A stretch of 64,000 nt of DNA from Marinilabilia salmonicolor JCM 21150 (lineage in GTDB: Bacteria; Bacteroidota; Bacteroidia; Bacteroidales; Marinilabiliaceae): the NCBI RefSeq assembly GCF_000259075.1, contig NZ_AJKI01000061.1:1-64000 (forward strand), written 5' to 3'. Of this stretch, positions 56,757 to 64,000 are shown one piece after another. Position 1 is the first letter of the stretch. Each line of letters opens with the position of its first letter. The notes under the pieces were generated by a model. It made no database searches, had not been told where the DNA came from, and saw nothing but the letters and a program-made list of their open reading frames with translations. A program made the position numbers and the translations under genes.

Positions 56757-58796
56757 ATGAGAACCATTTTCAAAATGACATTATTGATTGCCACCATTTC
56801 AACACTGACGGGGTGTAGTAAAGAGACAAAGCTTTCTCTTCCGGCAATCTTTTCTGACAATATGGTGATTCAGCAAAACAGCAACATCGCCATTTGGGGA
56901 AAAGCCACCCCTGGAACGGAAATAACAATCTCGGGCAGCTGGGACAAATCAGCGACTGCGGCTGCGGGCGAAGACAGCACCTGGCAGGCAGAGCTAGCCA
57001 CCACTGAAGCCGGCGGACCTTACGAATTGTCATTCAGCTCCCCGGACACCACGCTCACCATTAAAAATGTAATGCTGGGCGAAGTCTGGCTGGCATCAGG
57101 ACAATCAAATATGGAAATGCCACTGAAAGGCTGGCCTCCCAACGACACCATCCTTAATTCAGCCCAAACAATTGCCAACTCTGATAATGAAGCCATCAGG
57201 ATGTTTACGGTTGCCAGAAATATGTCGTCCGAACCGCTCGAAAATGTTGCAGGAACATGGACTCAGGCTAATCCGGAGAATTCAGGGAACTTCAGTGCTA
57301 CTGCCTACTTTTTTGCACGGAAGCTCAATGAAGAACTGAATGTCCCCATCGGAATTATCCACAGCAGCTGGGGGGGAACACCCATTGAAGCCTGGATAGG
57401 GTCAAAAGAGCTCACGGAAAATGAAGACTTCTCAGACATTATTAAAGACCTGGAAAAATTAGCCCCACAGGCTGAAGCCTACGACAGATGGCTTGCAACC
57501 AACGAATCTGTAAATATTCTTCCCACTGCCGGGAATAAGGAACCCTATAAAGACCTGGATGCTTTCGATGAATTTTGCAGCGATCCTGCAACCAATACAG
57601 CAAATTGGCCATCCGTAACCCTCCCCACAACCATCGAACAAACCGAAATTGGTGAAATGGATGGAATTGTCTGGTTCCGAAAAGACATTGAAATCCCAAA
57701 GACCTGGGAAGGACAAGAGTTAATCCTTTCCCTGGGCCCCATTGATGATATGGATGTGACCTATCTAAATGGTAAAAAAATAGGAGGAACCGAAGTGGAA
57801 GGTTTCTGGCAAAAAGTAAGATATTACACTGTGCCGGAAGAACTGACTAAGCCGGGCAGCGCCACTATTGCCGTGAAAGTAATGGACCATCAGGGTGGTG
57901 GTGGAATATACGGTGAGCCGGACCAAATGAAAATTCATCCCAAAGGGAATGACGCAGATGCCATTGCCCTTAACGGAGATTGGAAATACAATGTGGTCGG
58001 ACAAATAGCCGGAAGCAAACTATATCTCTTCGATCCATCAACCAATGCTTATGAGTCTCGGCCTGAATTGTCAGTACAACTTAGTTCGCACACCCCCACC
58101 GTTCTTTACAATGCCATGATTGCACCTATCGTTCCTTATACAATCAAAGGAGCCATCTGGTATCAGGGCGAAACAAATGTGGGACGGGCCAACCAGTACA
58201 TGGACCTTAAATCGGCATTGATCAACAACTGGCGTACTGATTTCAAAAACCCGGAGATGCCATTTTACTATGTACAGCTGGCTCCCTGGAACTACAACGA
58301 TGTGGAAGGTATTTCATCTGCCAACCTGCGTGAAGCCCAAAGGCGTTCCCTGAGTATTCCAAATACCGGTATGGCAGTAACACTGGACATCGGGAATGTG
58401 GACAACATACACCCGGCAAACAAAACCGATGTTGGAAAACGCCTTGCATTATGGGCTTTGACAAAGAACTATGGAAAGAACATCGCTTTCAGTGGCCCAA
58501 CTCCAGATGATTTTAAAGCACTAGAGAGAAAAATCATTATCACATTTACCAATACTTTCGATGGATTGGAAATCAATTCTGATGTCCCAAACCAGTTTGA
58601 AGTTGCCGGCGACGATGGCAAGTTCTTCCCAGCAAATGCAACAATAAGAGGGCAACAGGTAATTGTATCCTCCCCCAAAGTGAATCAACCGGCATATGTA
58701 CGATATGCCTATAAAAACGGTGCTGAAGCATCTCTGTTTAACGGAGCAGGATTACCGGCACCATCATTCACATCAGAAGAAACCATAAACGATTAA
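56757..58796 (+). CDS. Sialate O-acetylesterase-type lipoprotein
   Basis: A 679-residue lipoprotein (STLTGC, Cys20) of the SASA/DUF303 family. An N-terminal beta-sandwich (about 25-100) leads into an SGNH hydrolase that is split by an inserted domain. GQSNMEMP holds the nucleophile Ser117, IIHSSWGGTPIEAWI is the second block (about 200-215), a galactose-binding-like insert follows (about 260-400, WFRKDIEIPKTWEG), and the hydrolase resumes with AIWYQGETNVGRANQYMDL (about 463-481). The catalytic Asp/His site is DIGNVDNIHPANKTDVGKR. These enzymes remove O-acetyl groups from sialic acids or from acetylated plant polysaccharides; substrate cannot be decided here. No sialidase or transport gene is nearby. 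It stands alone between two terminators, so it is probably a single-gene unit outside the pectin locus. Confidence 0.9.
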   Translation: MRTIFKMTLLIATISTLTGCSKETKLSLPAIFSDNMVIQQNSNIAIWGKATPGTEITISGSWDKSATAAAGEDSTWQAELATTEAGGPYELSFSSPDTTLTIKNVMLGEVWLASGQSNMEMPLKGWPPNDTILNSAQTIANSDNEAIRMFTVARNMSSEPLENVAGTWTQANPENSGNFSATAYFFARKLNEELNVPIGIIHSSWGGTPIEAWIGSKELTENEDFSDIIKDLEKLAPQAEAYDRWLATNESVNILPTAGNKEPYKDLDAFDEFCSDPATNTANWPSVTLPTTIEQTEIGEMDGIVWFRKDIEIPKTWEGQELILSLGPIDDMDVTYLNGKKIGGTEVEGFWQKVRYYTVPEELTKPGSATIAVKVMDHQGGGGIYGEPDQMKIHPKGNDADAIALNGDWKYNVVGQIAGSKLYLFDPSTNAYESRPELSVQLSSHTPTVLYNAMIAPIVPYTIKGAIWYQGETNVGRANQYMDLKSALINNWRTDFKNPEMPFYYVQLAPWNYNDVEGISSANLREAQRRSLSIPNTGMAVTLDIGNVDNIHPANKTDVGKRLALWALTKNYGKNIAFSGPTPDDFKALERKIIITFTNTFDGLEINSDVPNQFEVAGDDGKFFPANATIRGQQVIVSSPKVNQPAYVRYAYKNGAEASLFNGAGLPAPSFTSEETIND

Positions 58797-58815
58797 TCCA
58801 ATCATTTAACTTTTT

Positions 58816-58854
58816 AAGACCGCTCAGAGGATCTCCCTTCGTGCGGTCTTTTTT
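58816..58854 (+). terminator. Intrinsic terminator of the acetylesterase gene
   Basis: AAGACCGC (58816-58823) pairs with GCGGTCTT (58843-58850), followed by TTTT. It begins 20 bases after the stop codon. Confidence 0.88.
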
Positions 58855-58998
58855 ATTTCAAAAACCATCCGAATACTTTTTTGCCAGAGGAACCCCTGAC
58901 TCTGAAAAAATAATTCAACATATTTATTTTTTAATCGAATAAGTATCAATTAACTCCAATTTAAGGTTTAATTTTTTTTGCTTTTCCATGCAAAAAAA

Positions 58999-59030
58999 TT
59001 TGCCAATTCAGAATCGAATTGATACATTTG
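58999..59030 (+). promoter_or_regulatory. Promoter of the tRNA-Ser/tRNA-Pro unit
   Basis: TTTG (58999-59002), then a 20-base spacer, then TACATTTG (59023-59030). Both boxes match the Bacteroidota housekeeping consensus TTTG / TAnnTTTG exactly and the spacing is ideal. Transcription should start near 59036-59038, about 50 bases before the tRNA-Ser. Confidence 0.85.
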
Positions 59031-59086
59031 CAACCGCATTTGAGATAAGCGTCACCCTCTACAGACAAAGGTCTGCAGAATATTTT

Positions 59087-59177
<91 letters not shown>

Positions 59178-59189
59178 CATATTATTTTT

Positions 59190-59264
59190 CGGGGTATAGC
59201 ACAGTCCGGTTAGTGTACCTGCTTTGGGAGCAGGGGGTCGCAGGTTCGAATCCTGCTACCCCGA
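59190..59264 (+). tRNA. tRNA-Pro (anticodon UGG)
   Basis: A 75-base tRNA. The acceptor CGGGGTA pairs with TACCCCG. The anticodon arm CCTGC-TTTGGGA-GCAGG shows anticodon TGG, and the T arm is GCAGG-TTCGAAT-CCTGC. The discriminator is A, and CCA is not encoded. A recombinase pseudogene begins about 290 bases downstream on the same strand, and tRNA 3' ends are common integration sites. I found no second copy of the 3' end in this window. Confidence 0.96.
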
Positions 59265-59288
59265 CTTTTCAGAAACCATCTGAAAACA

Positions 59289-59323
59289 AAAGCCTGTAAA
59301 TCGTTTGATTTACAGGCTTTTTT
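59289..59323 (+). terminator. Terminator of the tRNA unit
   Basis: AAAGCCTGTAAATC (59289-59302) pairs over 14 bases with GATTTACAGGCTTT (59307-59320), the loop is GTTT, and six T follow from the stem end. Confidence 0.92.
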
Positions 59324-59368
59324 GTTTTTTATGATTCAGTTCAATTTAGTTTATTTCAATAAAAACAA

Positions 59369-59509
59369 GAACAAAACGGTGAGTCAATTATTTTTTTATT
59401 TTTGACTCACCAGGTCGCTACAAGTCTTATATACAAAGGCTTTCAGCGTTTTCAAGCTCATTTGTCTTGAATCGAATCAGGTGTTTTTGGTGAACAAAAC
59501 GGTGAGCCA
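59369..59509. repeat. Direct and inverted repeats upstream of the recombinase gene
   Basis: GAACAAAACGGTGAGTCA (59369-59386) recurs as GAACAAAACGGTGAGCCA (59492-59509), 17 of 18 bases identical. GGTGAGTCAA (59378-59387) is also the reverse complement of TTGACTCACC (59402-59411). The arrangement, right between tRNA-Pro and a recombinase gene, fits recombinase arm-type binding sites or an attachment region. No function is proven. Confidence 0.6.
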
Positions 59510-59552
59510 TCACCAGAACCAGGTCAATTCATTTCAAACATCAACAAATTGA

Positions 59553-60850
59553 ATGGTTATGAAAACATCAAACACCTTTGGTGTGCAATTCATTGTACGG
59601 CCAAGCAGAAACAAGAAAGACAACAACCACTTGCCGGTTTACGCCCGCATTTCAGTCAATAGAAGACGTTTAGAAATCTCCCTTAAAACCACCATCCCTT
59701 CCGAAGATTGGATTCCGGCAAAAGAAAAAGCAAAAGGCTCCAGGGCGGGAATAAAAGAGTTTAACCAATACCTATCCAATGTCAGGTCGAAAATAAACGA
59801 GTGCTACCGTGAGTTACTCATGAGTGACAAAACCATTACAGCCGAAGCAATCAAAAACCTTTACTTAGGCAATAGACCTCAGGAGCACACTCTTCAGAAA
59901 CTTATAACATATCACAATGAAACATTAAAAGACATCCTGGCTCAAGGAACACTAAAAAATTACTACACGACTCAAAGATATTTAGAAAAGTTTCTAAAGA
60001 ATAGGTCCGGGAGCATAGATATTGGACTCAGTGATTTAGACTATCAGTTTATCACAGACTTTGAGCACTACCTAAGAACCTACATCCCTGTTGACCATCA
60101 AAAACGACTCGCCAATAACGGCGTCATGAAGCACCTGGAGAGATTAAGGAAGATGGTCAACATGGCAGTAAAAATGGAATAGATCAGTAAAGACCCGTTT
60201 GCAAGGTACAGATTAAGATTTCAAAAAAAGTCAAGGGAGTTTCTTACCTCTGGGGAACTTCAGGCGATTGAATTAAAACAGCTGACAATTGACCGGTTAG
60301 ACTACGTTCGGGACCTATTCATTTTCAGCTGCTACTCTGGACTGGCGTACATTGATATTATTGAATTAAAGCCCGAAAACATTAATATTGGTATAGACGG
60401 TGAATTATGGATTACCACATATCGGGCAAAAAAAAGCCAACCCGTCAGAATCCCTCTTTTGCCCAAAGCTTTAAGCATTTTAAAGAAGTATGAAAACAAT
60501 CCACGATCCCTTAATGCTAAAAGAGTCTTTCCTAAGATATCAAATCAAAAATTAAACAGTTACCTGAAGGAATTGGCAGATTTATGTAATATCAGGAAAC
60601 CCTGACATTTCATATCGCCAGGCACACCTTTGCAACCACTGTAACTCTGACCAACGGAGTTCCCATTGAAACTGTTTCAAAATTACTCGGCCATACAAGC
60701 ATCAAAACGACTCAGATATATGCCAAAATCGTTGAAGAAAAGATTTGCTCTGACATGCACAATCTAAGAAAAACCTTAAATCAAAATCAAATTGGCAACG
60801 ATTCGAACCCTGGCAAAAAACAAAAGAGATTATCTAACCTTGGAAAATAG
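59553..60850 (+). pseudogene. Broken tyrosine recombinase (integrase) gene
   Basis: The three-part remains of a roughly 430-residue Bacteroidota tyrosine recombinase. The first part (to 60179) has the arm-binding domain (FGVQFIVRPSRNKKDNNHLP, VNRRRLEISLKTTIPSEDWI) and SAM-like core-binding domain (YYTTQRYLEKFLKNR, HLERLRKMVNMAVKME). A TAG at 60180-60182 replaces what is normally Trp in this position, and the same frame then continues ISKDPFARYRLRFQKK into the catalytic domain (FSCYSGLAYIDIIELK). At about 60600 the frame stops (TGA 60603-60605). A shift of one base restores LTFHIARHTFATTVTLTNG and VSKLLGHTSIKTTQIYAKIV, which contain the HxxR, His and Tyr catalytic residues. So one nonsense codon and one apparent one-base loss. 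The first catalytic Arg is absent, as in IntDOT-like enzymes. Sequencing error cannot be excluded for either defect. Confidence 0.9.
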
Positions 60851-61019
60851 GCTAAAAATCAACTCTGTCCTATATAAATATTTTAACAGAGCTGTCGGGC
60901 TTGTTGGGGGCCGACTTTGGCAGGTAAGCCAAAAAACAAGGTTGTTTCATCGAAAAGTCGTCTTTGTTTGAATCTTACACGCGGAGCAAATGAGATGAGG
61001 TTAGACGATTTCGATGGAA

Positions 61020-61128
61020 GAACCATAGTTTTTAAAGCGAAAGCTGGCTCAGTCTTGATCATTCTTGATTACTTTTTTTGTGTCAAGACAAAAAAATAAT
61101 TCTGGCTTCCAGGGATAAAATCCCTTTT
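61020..61128. repeat. Dispersed intergenic repeat, copy A (full)
   Basis: Two blocks lie here: 61020-61059 and 61083-61128. The first recurs at 62721-62760 (34 of 40 bases the same) and the second at 63239-63284 (39 of 46). Between the blocks an imperfect palindrome (ATTACTTTTTTTGTGTC against GACAAAAAAATAAT) could act as a terminator. The rest of the 60851-61200 gap carries no supported gene. Confidence 0.6.
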
Positions 61129-61200
61129 CACCTCCAATTTTTGAAACATTCAACTGCTATGTTCCGTACTTTATTTTTCTGACACTTTAAAATATATATT

Positions 61201-61545
61201 ATGAATAGTAATTCTACTAAGTACTCTGTTAACCTTGGTTTCGAAGAAGTAAAACTCCCCCCTTTCGAGGACATACTCATTGTTGGCAGAAAATCCCAAC
61301 AGGGGAAGAGAGGAGTAACAAAACTCTTCGAGCTGCTGGTTCCTAATGAGTTCGAAACAGTAGACTTGGAGCATCCTAATGTAGAAGTAGTCTTTGTTAA
61401 TAGACGGATCCTTAAAAAAATTGAACTGAATCACGTCATGGAAATTTTAAAAGAGAAAGTTATTCCGTATATTTCGCCTTCCGAAATCCTCAAGGTGGAC
61501 TTTCAATTGAAAGTGCATTACGACACCATTGAGATAGATATCTGA
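61201..61545 (+). CDS. Small unknown protein paired with the CBS-domain histidine kinase
   Basis: A 114-residue soluble protein that I do not recognise. It has no signal peptide or membrane segment. Features are a basic loop (VGRKSQQGKRGVTK) after a short strand, a central acidic segment (VPNEFETVDLEHPNVEVVFV), and a C-terminal helix-strand region (IELNHVMEILKEKVIPYISP, ILKVDFQLKVHYDTIEIDI). The pattern of strands and helices looks like a compact alpha/beta domain. The stop codon is four bases before the start of the kinase gene, so the two are almost certainly co-transcribed and translationally coupled. A role as a partner or sensor subunit for that kinase is the natural guess, but nothing in the sequence proves it. 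The coding quality is good: no stop in any part and typical codon use. Confidence 0.7.
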   Translation: MNSNSTKYSVNLGFEEVKLPPFEDILIVGRKSQQGKRGVTKLFELLVPNEFETVDLEHPNVEVVFVNRRILKKIELNHVMEILKEKVIPYISPSEILKVDFQLKVHYDTIEIDI

Positions 61546-61549
61546 GACC

Positions 61550-62677
61550 ATGCTTATCACACCTTACATTGAAAAAGAGTATCCAAAAACTGAACTTTTT
61601 ACCGGAGTTAACATCATTGAAGAGGAACTAAAAGAAAAAAGGTTCTTTGTCGTGATGGAAAATAATAATTCTTTCCAGGGGCTACTTACCGTCTCTGATG
61701 TCTTTGAACGACAGAAAAAACTGGTCGCTGACTGCCTTACGCCAAAACCTTCCATTTCTCCCAATGCCACAATTCACCAGGCATTGGAACTCATGCACAA
61801 AACCCAGGCACCTGCTCTTCCAGTCATTGACAGCAACCAACATTTTCATGGGATCCTTTCATTAACTAAACTAAAAGAATTATTCAAAAATTACGAGTTA
61901 AACCGAACTAAAAATTTTGAAAAAAAGATTTCTTTATCCCAAAAAATTAAAGAGCAGTTCTTTCGTAATTTATCGCATGAAATCAGAACTCCACTCAATG
62001 CAATTCAAGGCTTGACTGAAGTGTTACTCTACTCAGACATCCCGGATGAGGAAAAAAGTAATTTTGCCGGTATGTTACACACTAAAACCGATGAACTCCT
62101 CCTCCTTATCGATTCCTTACTCAACCTCTCTCGTTTACAGGCGGGAGATTTTCGTTTCAGCCCTGATGATGTGGTGCAACCATCCGAAGTTTGTGACAAC
62201 CTCAAACTAAAAGCTGATGCTCTCAAAGAGGCTTACAGCAAATCACAAATTTCTATCAAAATCGCTTTCAACCTTCCGGAAAACTTTTCACTAAAAACCA
62301 ACCTGGCATACCTCCAGGAGGTTATGATTCACCTCCTGAGCAATGCCATCAAATTTACGAACCAGGGAGTCGTGGAATTTGGCTGTTTTGCCAACGAAAA
62401 TCAGGACGCTGTTTTCTTTGTCAAAGATACAGGAGCCGGAATACCTCTTGAAAATCAGGCATCCATCTTCAATGCTTTTGAAAAAATTGAAACCGACCAT
62501 ACACGAATAAACCCCGGAATGGGACTCGGCCTCACACTGGCCTCAAAAATCATCGAAGGCTCCGGTGGTAAAATCTGGCTGGATACCGAACCTGGTAAAG
62601 GAAGTGCTTTCTATTTCTACCTAGGTCCAAAACAAAAACCCTTAGAAACAAAATCAGAGTTAACAAACTTCAATTAA
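61550..62677 (+). CDS. Soluble CBS-domain histidine kinase
   Basis: A 375-residue cytoplasmic sensor kinase. Residues about 1-118 form a CBS-domain pair (FFVVMENNNSFQGLLTVSDV, then ISPNATIHQALELMHKTQAP and ALPVIDSNQHFHGILSLTKL), which usually binds adenosine nucleotides or S-adenosylmethionine. A short coiled segment leads to HisKA (about 125-200) with His143 in RNLSHEIRTPLNAIQG, then the HATPase (about 245-365) with HLLSNAIKFTN (N box), VKDTGAGIPL (G1), NPGMGLGLTLA (G2). No membrane segment is present, and no response regulator is encoded in the visible neighbourhood. Fused CBS and kinase domains without a PAS are uncommon. The gene follows the small unknown protein by four bases and lies between a broken integrase and an rteC-family gene, which suggests it belongs to a mobile element (inference). 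Confidence 0.9.
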   Translation: MLITPYIEKEYPKTELFTGVNIIEEELKEKRFFVVMENNNSFQGLLTVSDVFERQKKLVADCLTPKPSISPNATIHQALELMHKTQAPALPVIDSNQHFHGILSLTKLKELFKNYELNRTKNFEKKISLSQKIKEQFFRNLSHEIRTPLNAIQGLTEVLLYSDIPDEEKSNFAGMLHTKTDELLLLIDSLLNLSRLQAGDFRFSPDDVVQPSEVCDNLKLKADALKEAYSKSQISIKIAFNLPENFSLKTNLAYLQEVMIHLLSNAIKFTNQGVVEFGCFANENQDAVFFVKDTGAGIPLENQASIFNAFEKIETDHTRINPGMGLGLTLASKIIEGSGGKIWLDTEPGKGSAFYFYLGPKQKPLETKSELTNFN

Positions 62678-62720
62678 CCACCATAAACCCAATAAATACC
62701 AACCATATAGATACATAAAA

Positions 62721-62760
62721 GAACCGTAGTTTTTAGAGCAAAAGCTGCCGCAGTCGTGAT
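62721..62760. repeat. Dispersed intergenic repeat, copy B (first block only)
   Basis: GAACCGTAGTTTTTAGAGCA and the next 20 bases match 61020-61059 at 34 of 40 positions. The second block of copy A does not follow here but appears 478 bases further on, at 63239. Confidence 0.6.
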
Positions 62761-63052
62761 GTTCTTTGTCTCTACATAGAATTAATCTCTCACATTTTTT
62801 CAAATTGCTATTAGTGAAAAACGAAGCTAACTATTTAAAAGGCGCGGTGTCCAGTCCAATTTCCGGGCCTGCGGTGGCGGGAAGCCAAAATATGCGATTT
62901 TATTACGCATGTATTTTTCTTTTTAAGGTTGTAATGAACTCGGATGTCTTGTTATAGGAACCACTTGGCGGCTTGGAAAATTCTCAGCTTAAGCCTCGTT
63001 TCAAGGCCTGGCGCCAGTGTCGTTTCGTGCATATAATAATGTAAAAGTTGAA

Positions 63053-63129
63053 ATTGATTTTGCTTTTTTCAATATAAGAAAAAAGAGCATAGCCTTAGTT
63101 TTTATCATGCCGAAAAAAGTAAAATCAAT
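63053..63129. repeat. Long hairpin upstream of the RteC-family gene
   Basis: ATTGATTTTGCTTTTTTC (63053-63070) is the reverse complement of 63112-63129 at 17 of 18 positions, and the remaining pair is G-U. The loop is 41 bases. It lies about 375 bases before the RteC-family start and could be a terminator, operator or the end of an element. Confidence 0.6.
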
Positions 63130-63238
63130 GATACTTGGTGCATTTTTTTATGCGGGATACGACACTTAGGCCGGAAATTTTGGCTTTCTCGGGGGGATAA
63201 GATAAAGCGGACTAGACCTTTTGGGTTCCGTTTTTGCA

Positions 63239-63284
63239 TCAAGACAAAAAAGTAATTCAGGGTTTAGGGGATGAAATCCCTTTT
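63239..63284. repeat. Dispersed intergenic repeat, copy C (second block only)
   Basis: TCAAGACAAAAAAGTAATTC and the following 26 bases match 61083-61128 at 39 of 46 positions, ending in the shared AAATCCCTTTT. Confidence 0.6.
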
Positions 63285-63503
63285 GGAAAATATTTAGGAC
63301 ACTATATACTTAAAATGCTTTAAGCAAAGCAAATAAGGAAATTTTAAAAAAATATTAGTATATTTTGACGGTTTTATGATAAAAGTCAGCTTACTTAAAT
63401 CTTTGAGCAGGTTGATTTTTATCTCTTAGCCGTTTTGGACTAATAGGTGGTTACTTGCTATTTATATTAACAGCATTATTAAACCCTACTACCTAAAACA
63501 AAT

Positions 63504-64000
63504 ATGCTAACCCAACTAATCCAGCTTAAGGAAGAGCTTGTGTCCGATCTATATTGTATTAAAAGTTCAGGAAAATCCGACCAGGCAATTCAGTCCATTA
63601 ATCTGATCATCCGCTGTCTCACAGATATGAAGGACATCATCTGCCATAATTCCTTCAAATCCCAAAGGGAAGAAATTCTGTTTTTTAAAAAGATTAAACC
63701 GAAGGTATTTCACAAACTGATTCTCTTAAAAAAAATATTACAGATTGAATCAAAAATGCCGGTTGATGGCAGGAAAAGTCAAATAAAGCTCCTCAGAAAC
63801 AGACTCAAAAAAACATCCAGGTTCTATAAGGAAAACAAGGAATTTTGTTCGTATATGCGCCAGGATGCAACCCACTTTGACAATGTTTATTTCACAAGAA
63901 ATAACCAATTTATCAATTCCTTTGAATCACTGGAATATTTCGACTTTGATCCTCTGTTTTCAACAGTCCACAGCATCAAAGCAAGCCATCTTCAGGCTTG
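63504..64000 (+). CDS. rteC: RteC-family conjugative-element regulator, 3' end outside the window
   Basis: An open frame from ATG at 63504 (after CCTAAAACAAAT) to the window edge, 165 codons, no stop. It begins MLTQLIQLKEELVSDLYC. The diagnostic RteC blocks are SQREEILFFKKIKPKVFHKL (about 53-72), which leads into the helix LILLKKILQIESKMP, and later KTSRFYKENKEFCSYMRQDA and THFDNVYFTRNN (about 112-143). RteC was described in the CTnDOT family as an activator of the excision operon. Here it lies in the same direction as the broken integrase and the CBS kinase. It suggests that the right-hand side of the window enters a conjugative or integrated element. The C-terminal third, normally holding the DNA-contacting part, is not visible. 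The frame is intact over all that can be seen. Confidence 0.85.
   Translation, partial: MLTQLIQLKEELVSDLYCIKSSGKSDQAIQSINLIIRCLTDMKDIICHNSFKSQREEILFFKKIKPKVFHKLILLKKILQIESKMPVDGRKSQIKLLRNRLKKTSRFYKENKEFCSYMRQDATHFDNVYFTRNNQFINSFESLEYFDFDPLFSTVHSIKASHLQA

Larger units (their letters stand above)
62678..63503. other. Repeat-rich non-coding region before the RteC-family gene
   Basis: About 826 bases without a credible gene. It holds repeat copies B (62721-62760) and C (63239-63284) and a long hairpin (63053-63129). Local base composition changes around 62840-63030, where GC-rich words such as GGCGGCTTGG and CTGGCGCCAG stand in AT-rich surroundings, suggesting patchwork origin. Confidence 0.5.

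Noticed and set aside
60800-60812. GATTCGAACCCTG near the end of the integrase, the reverse complement of a tRNA T-arm
   Set aside because: The match to the nearby tRNAs covers only 10-11 generic bases and falls within the integrase coding frame, so it does not qualify as an attachment site.
60917-61099. 60-codon frame after the broken integrase
   Set aside because: It overlaps dispersed repeat copy A, including the T-rich palindrome, so it is more likely repeat DNA than a gene.
62766-62957. 63-codon frame after the CBS kinase
   Set aside because: It has no family features, begins inside the repeat region and has unusual composition. I treat it as non-coding.

Overview
The window looks like a chromosomal segment of a Bacteroidota bacterium, probably a marine or sediment type near Marinilabiliales/Prolixibacteraceae (inference from gene content). 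The pointers are a SusC/SusD pair, a one-protein hybrid two-component system (HTCS), type IX secretion (T9SS) sorting domains of types A and B, a PorP/SprF protein, FloA/NfeD, an RteC-family protein, and a TTTG-N20-TAnnTTTG promoter in front of a tRNA pair. Genes lack convincing Shine-Dalgarno sites.

Region 1 (1-22.8 kb) is a pectin utilisation locus, almost all on the minus strand. In transcription order it holds GH28 polygalacturonase, a 0.9 kb gap, SusC, SusD, a DUF4957/DUF5123-like surface lipoprotein, PL1 pectate lyase, GH105 unsaturated-uronyl hydrolase, a second PL1, a CE12-type rhamnogalacturonan acetylesterase, a DUF4861 protein and a GH43 glycosidase. A full-length HTCS regulator (18404-22783) diverges from GH28. 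A truncated paralogue of its sensor lies at the left edge. The scheme is surface cleavage by PL1 and GH28, import through SusCD, then trimming by GH105, the esterase and GH43. Hairpins inside the operon and two large palindromes may set mRNA boundaries.

Region 2 (22.9-54.8 kb) is dominated by giant secreted proteins. One is a 3719-residue adhesin with 14 Calx-beta-like and 11 cadherin-like/tandem-95 repeats and a type B T9SS signal, followed directly by its likely PorP/SprF partner. The other is a 3206-residue protein of seven ~420-residue parallel beta-helix modules with a type A T9SS signal. Housekeeping genes (DUF434 protein, FAD/Fe-S oxidoreductase, recA, bcp) and an outer-membrane barrel lie between them. 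A TPR/PD40/SPOR protein follows.

Region 3 (54.9-59.3 kb) carries clpS-nfeD-floA in tight succession, a sialate O-acetylesterase-type lipoprotein, and tRNA-Ser(GCU)-tRNA-Pro(UGG) with a clear promoter and terminator.

Region 4 (59.3-64 kb) looks like the edge of an integrated element. It has repeats next to tRNA-Pro, a tyrosine recombinase broken by one nonsense codon and one frameshift, a small unknown gene joined to a soluble CBS-domain histidine kinase, dispersed intergenic repeats, and the 5' part of an rteC-family gene running off the end.
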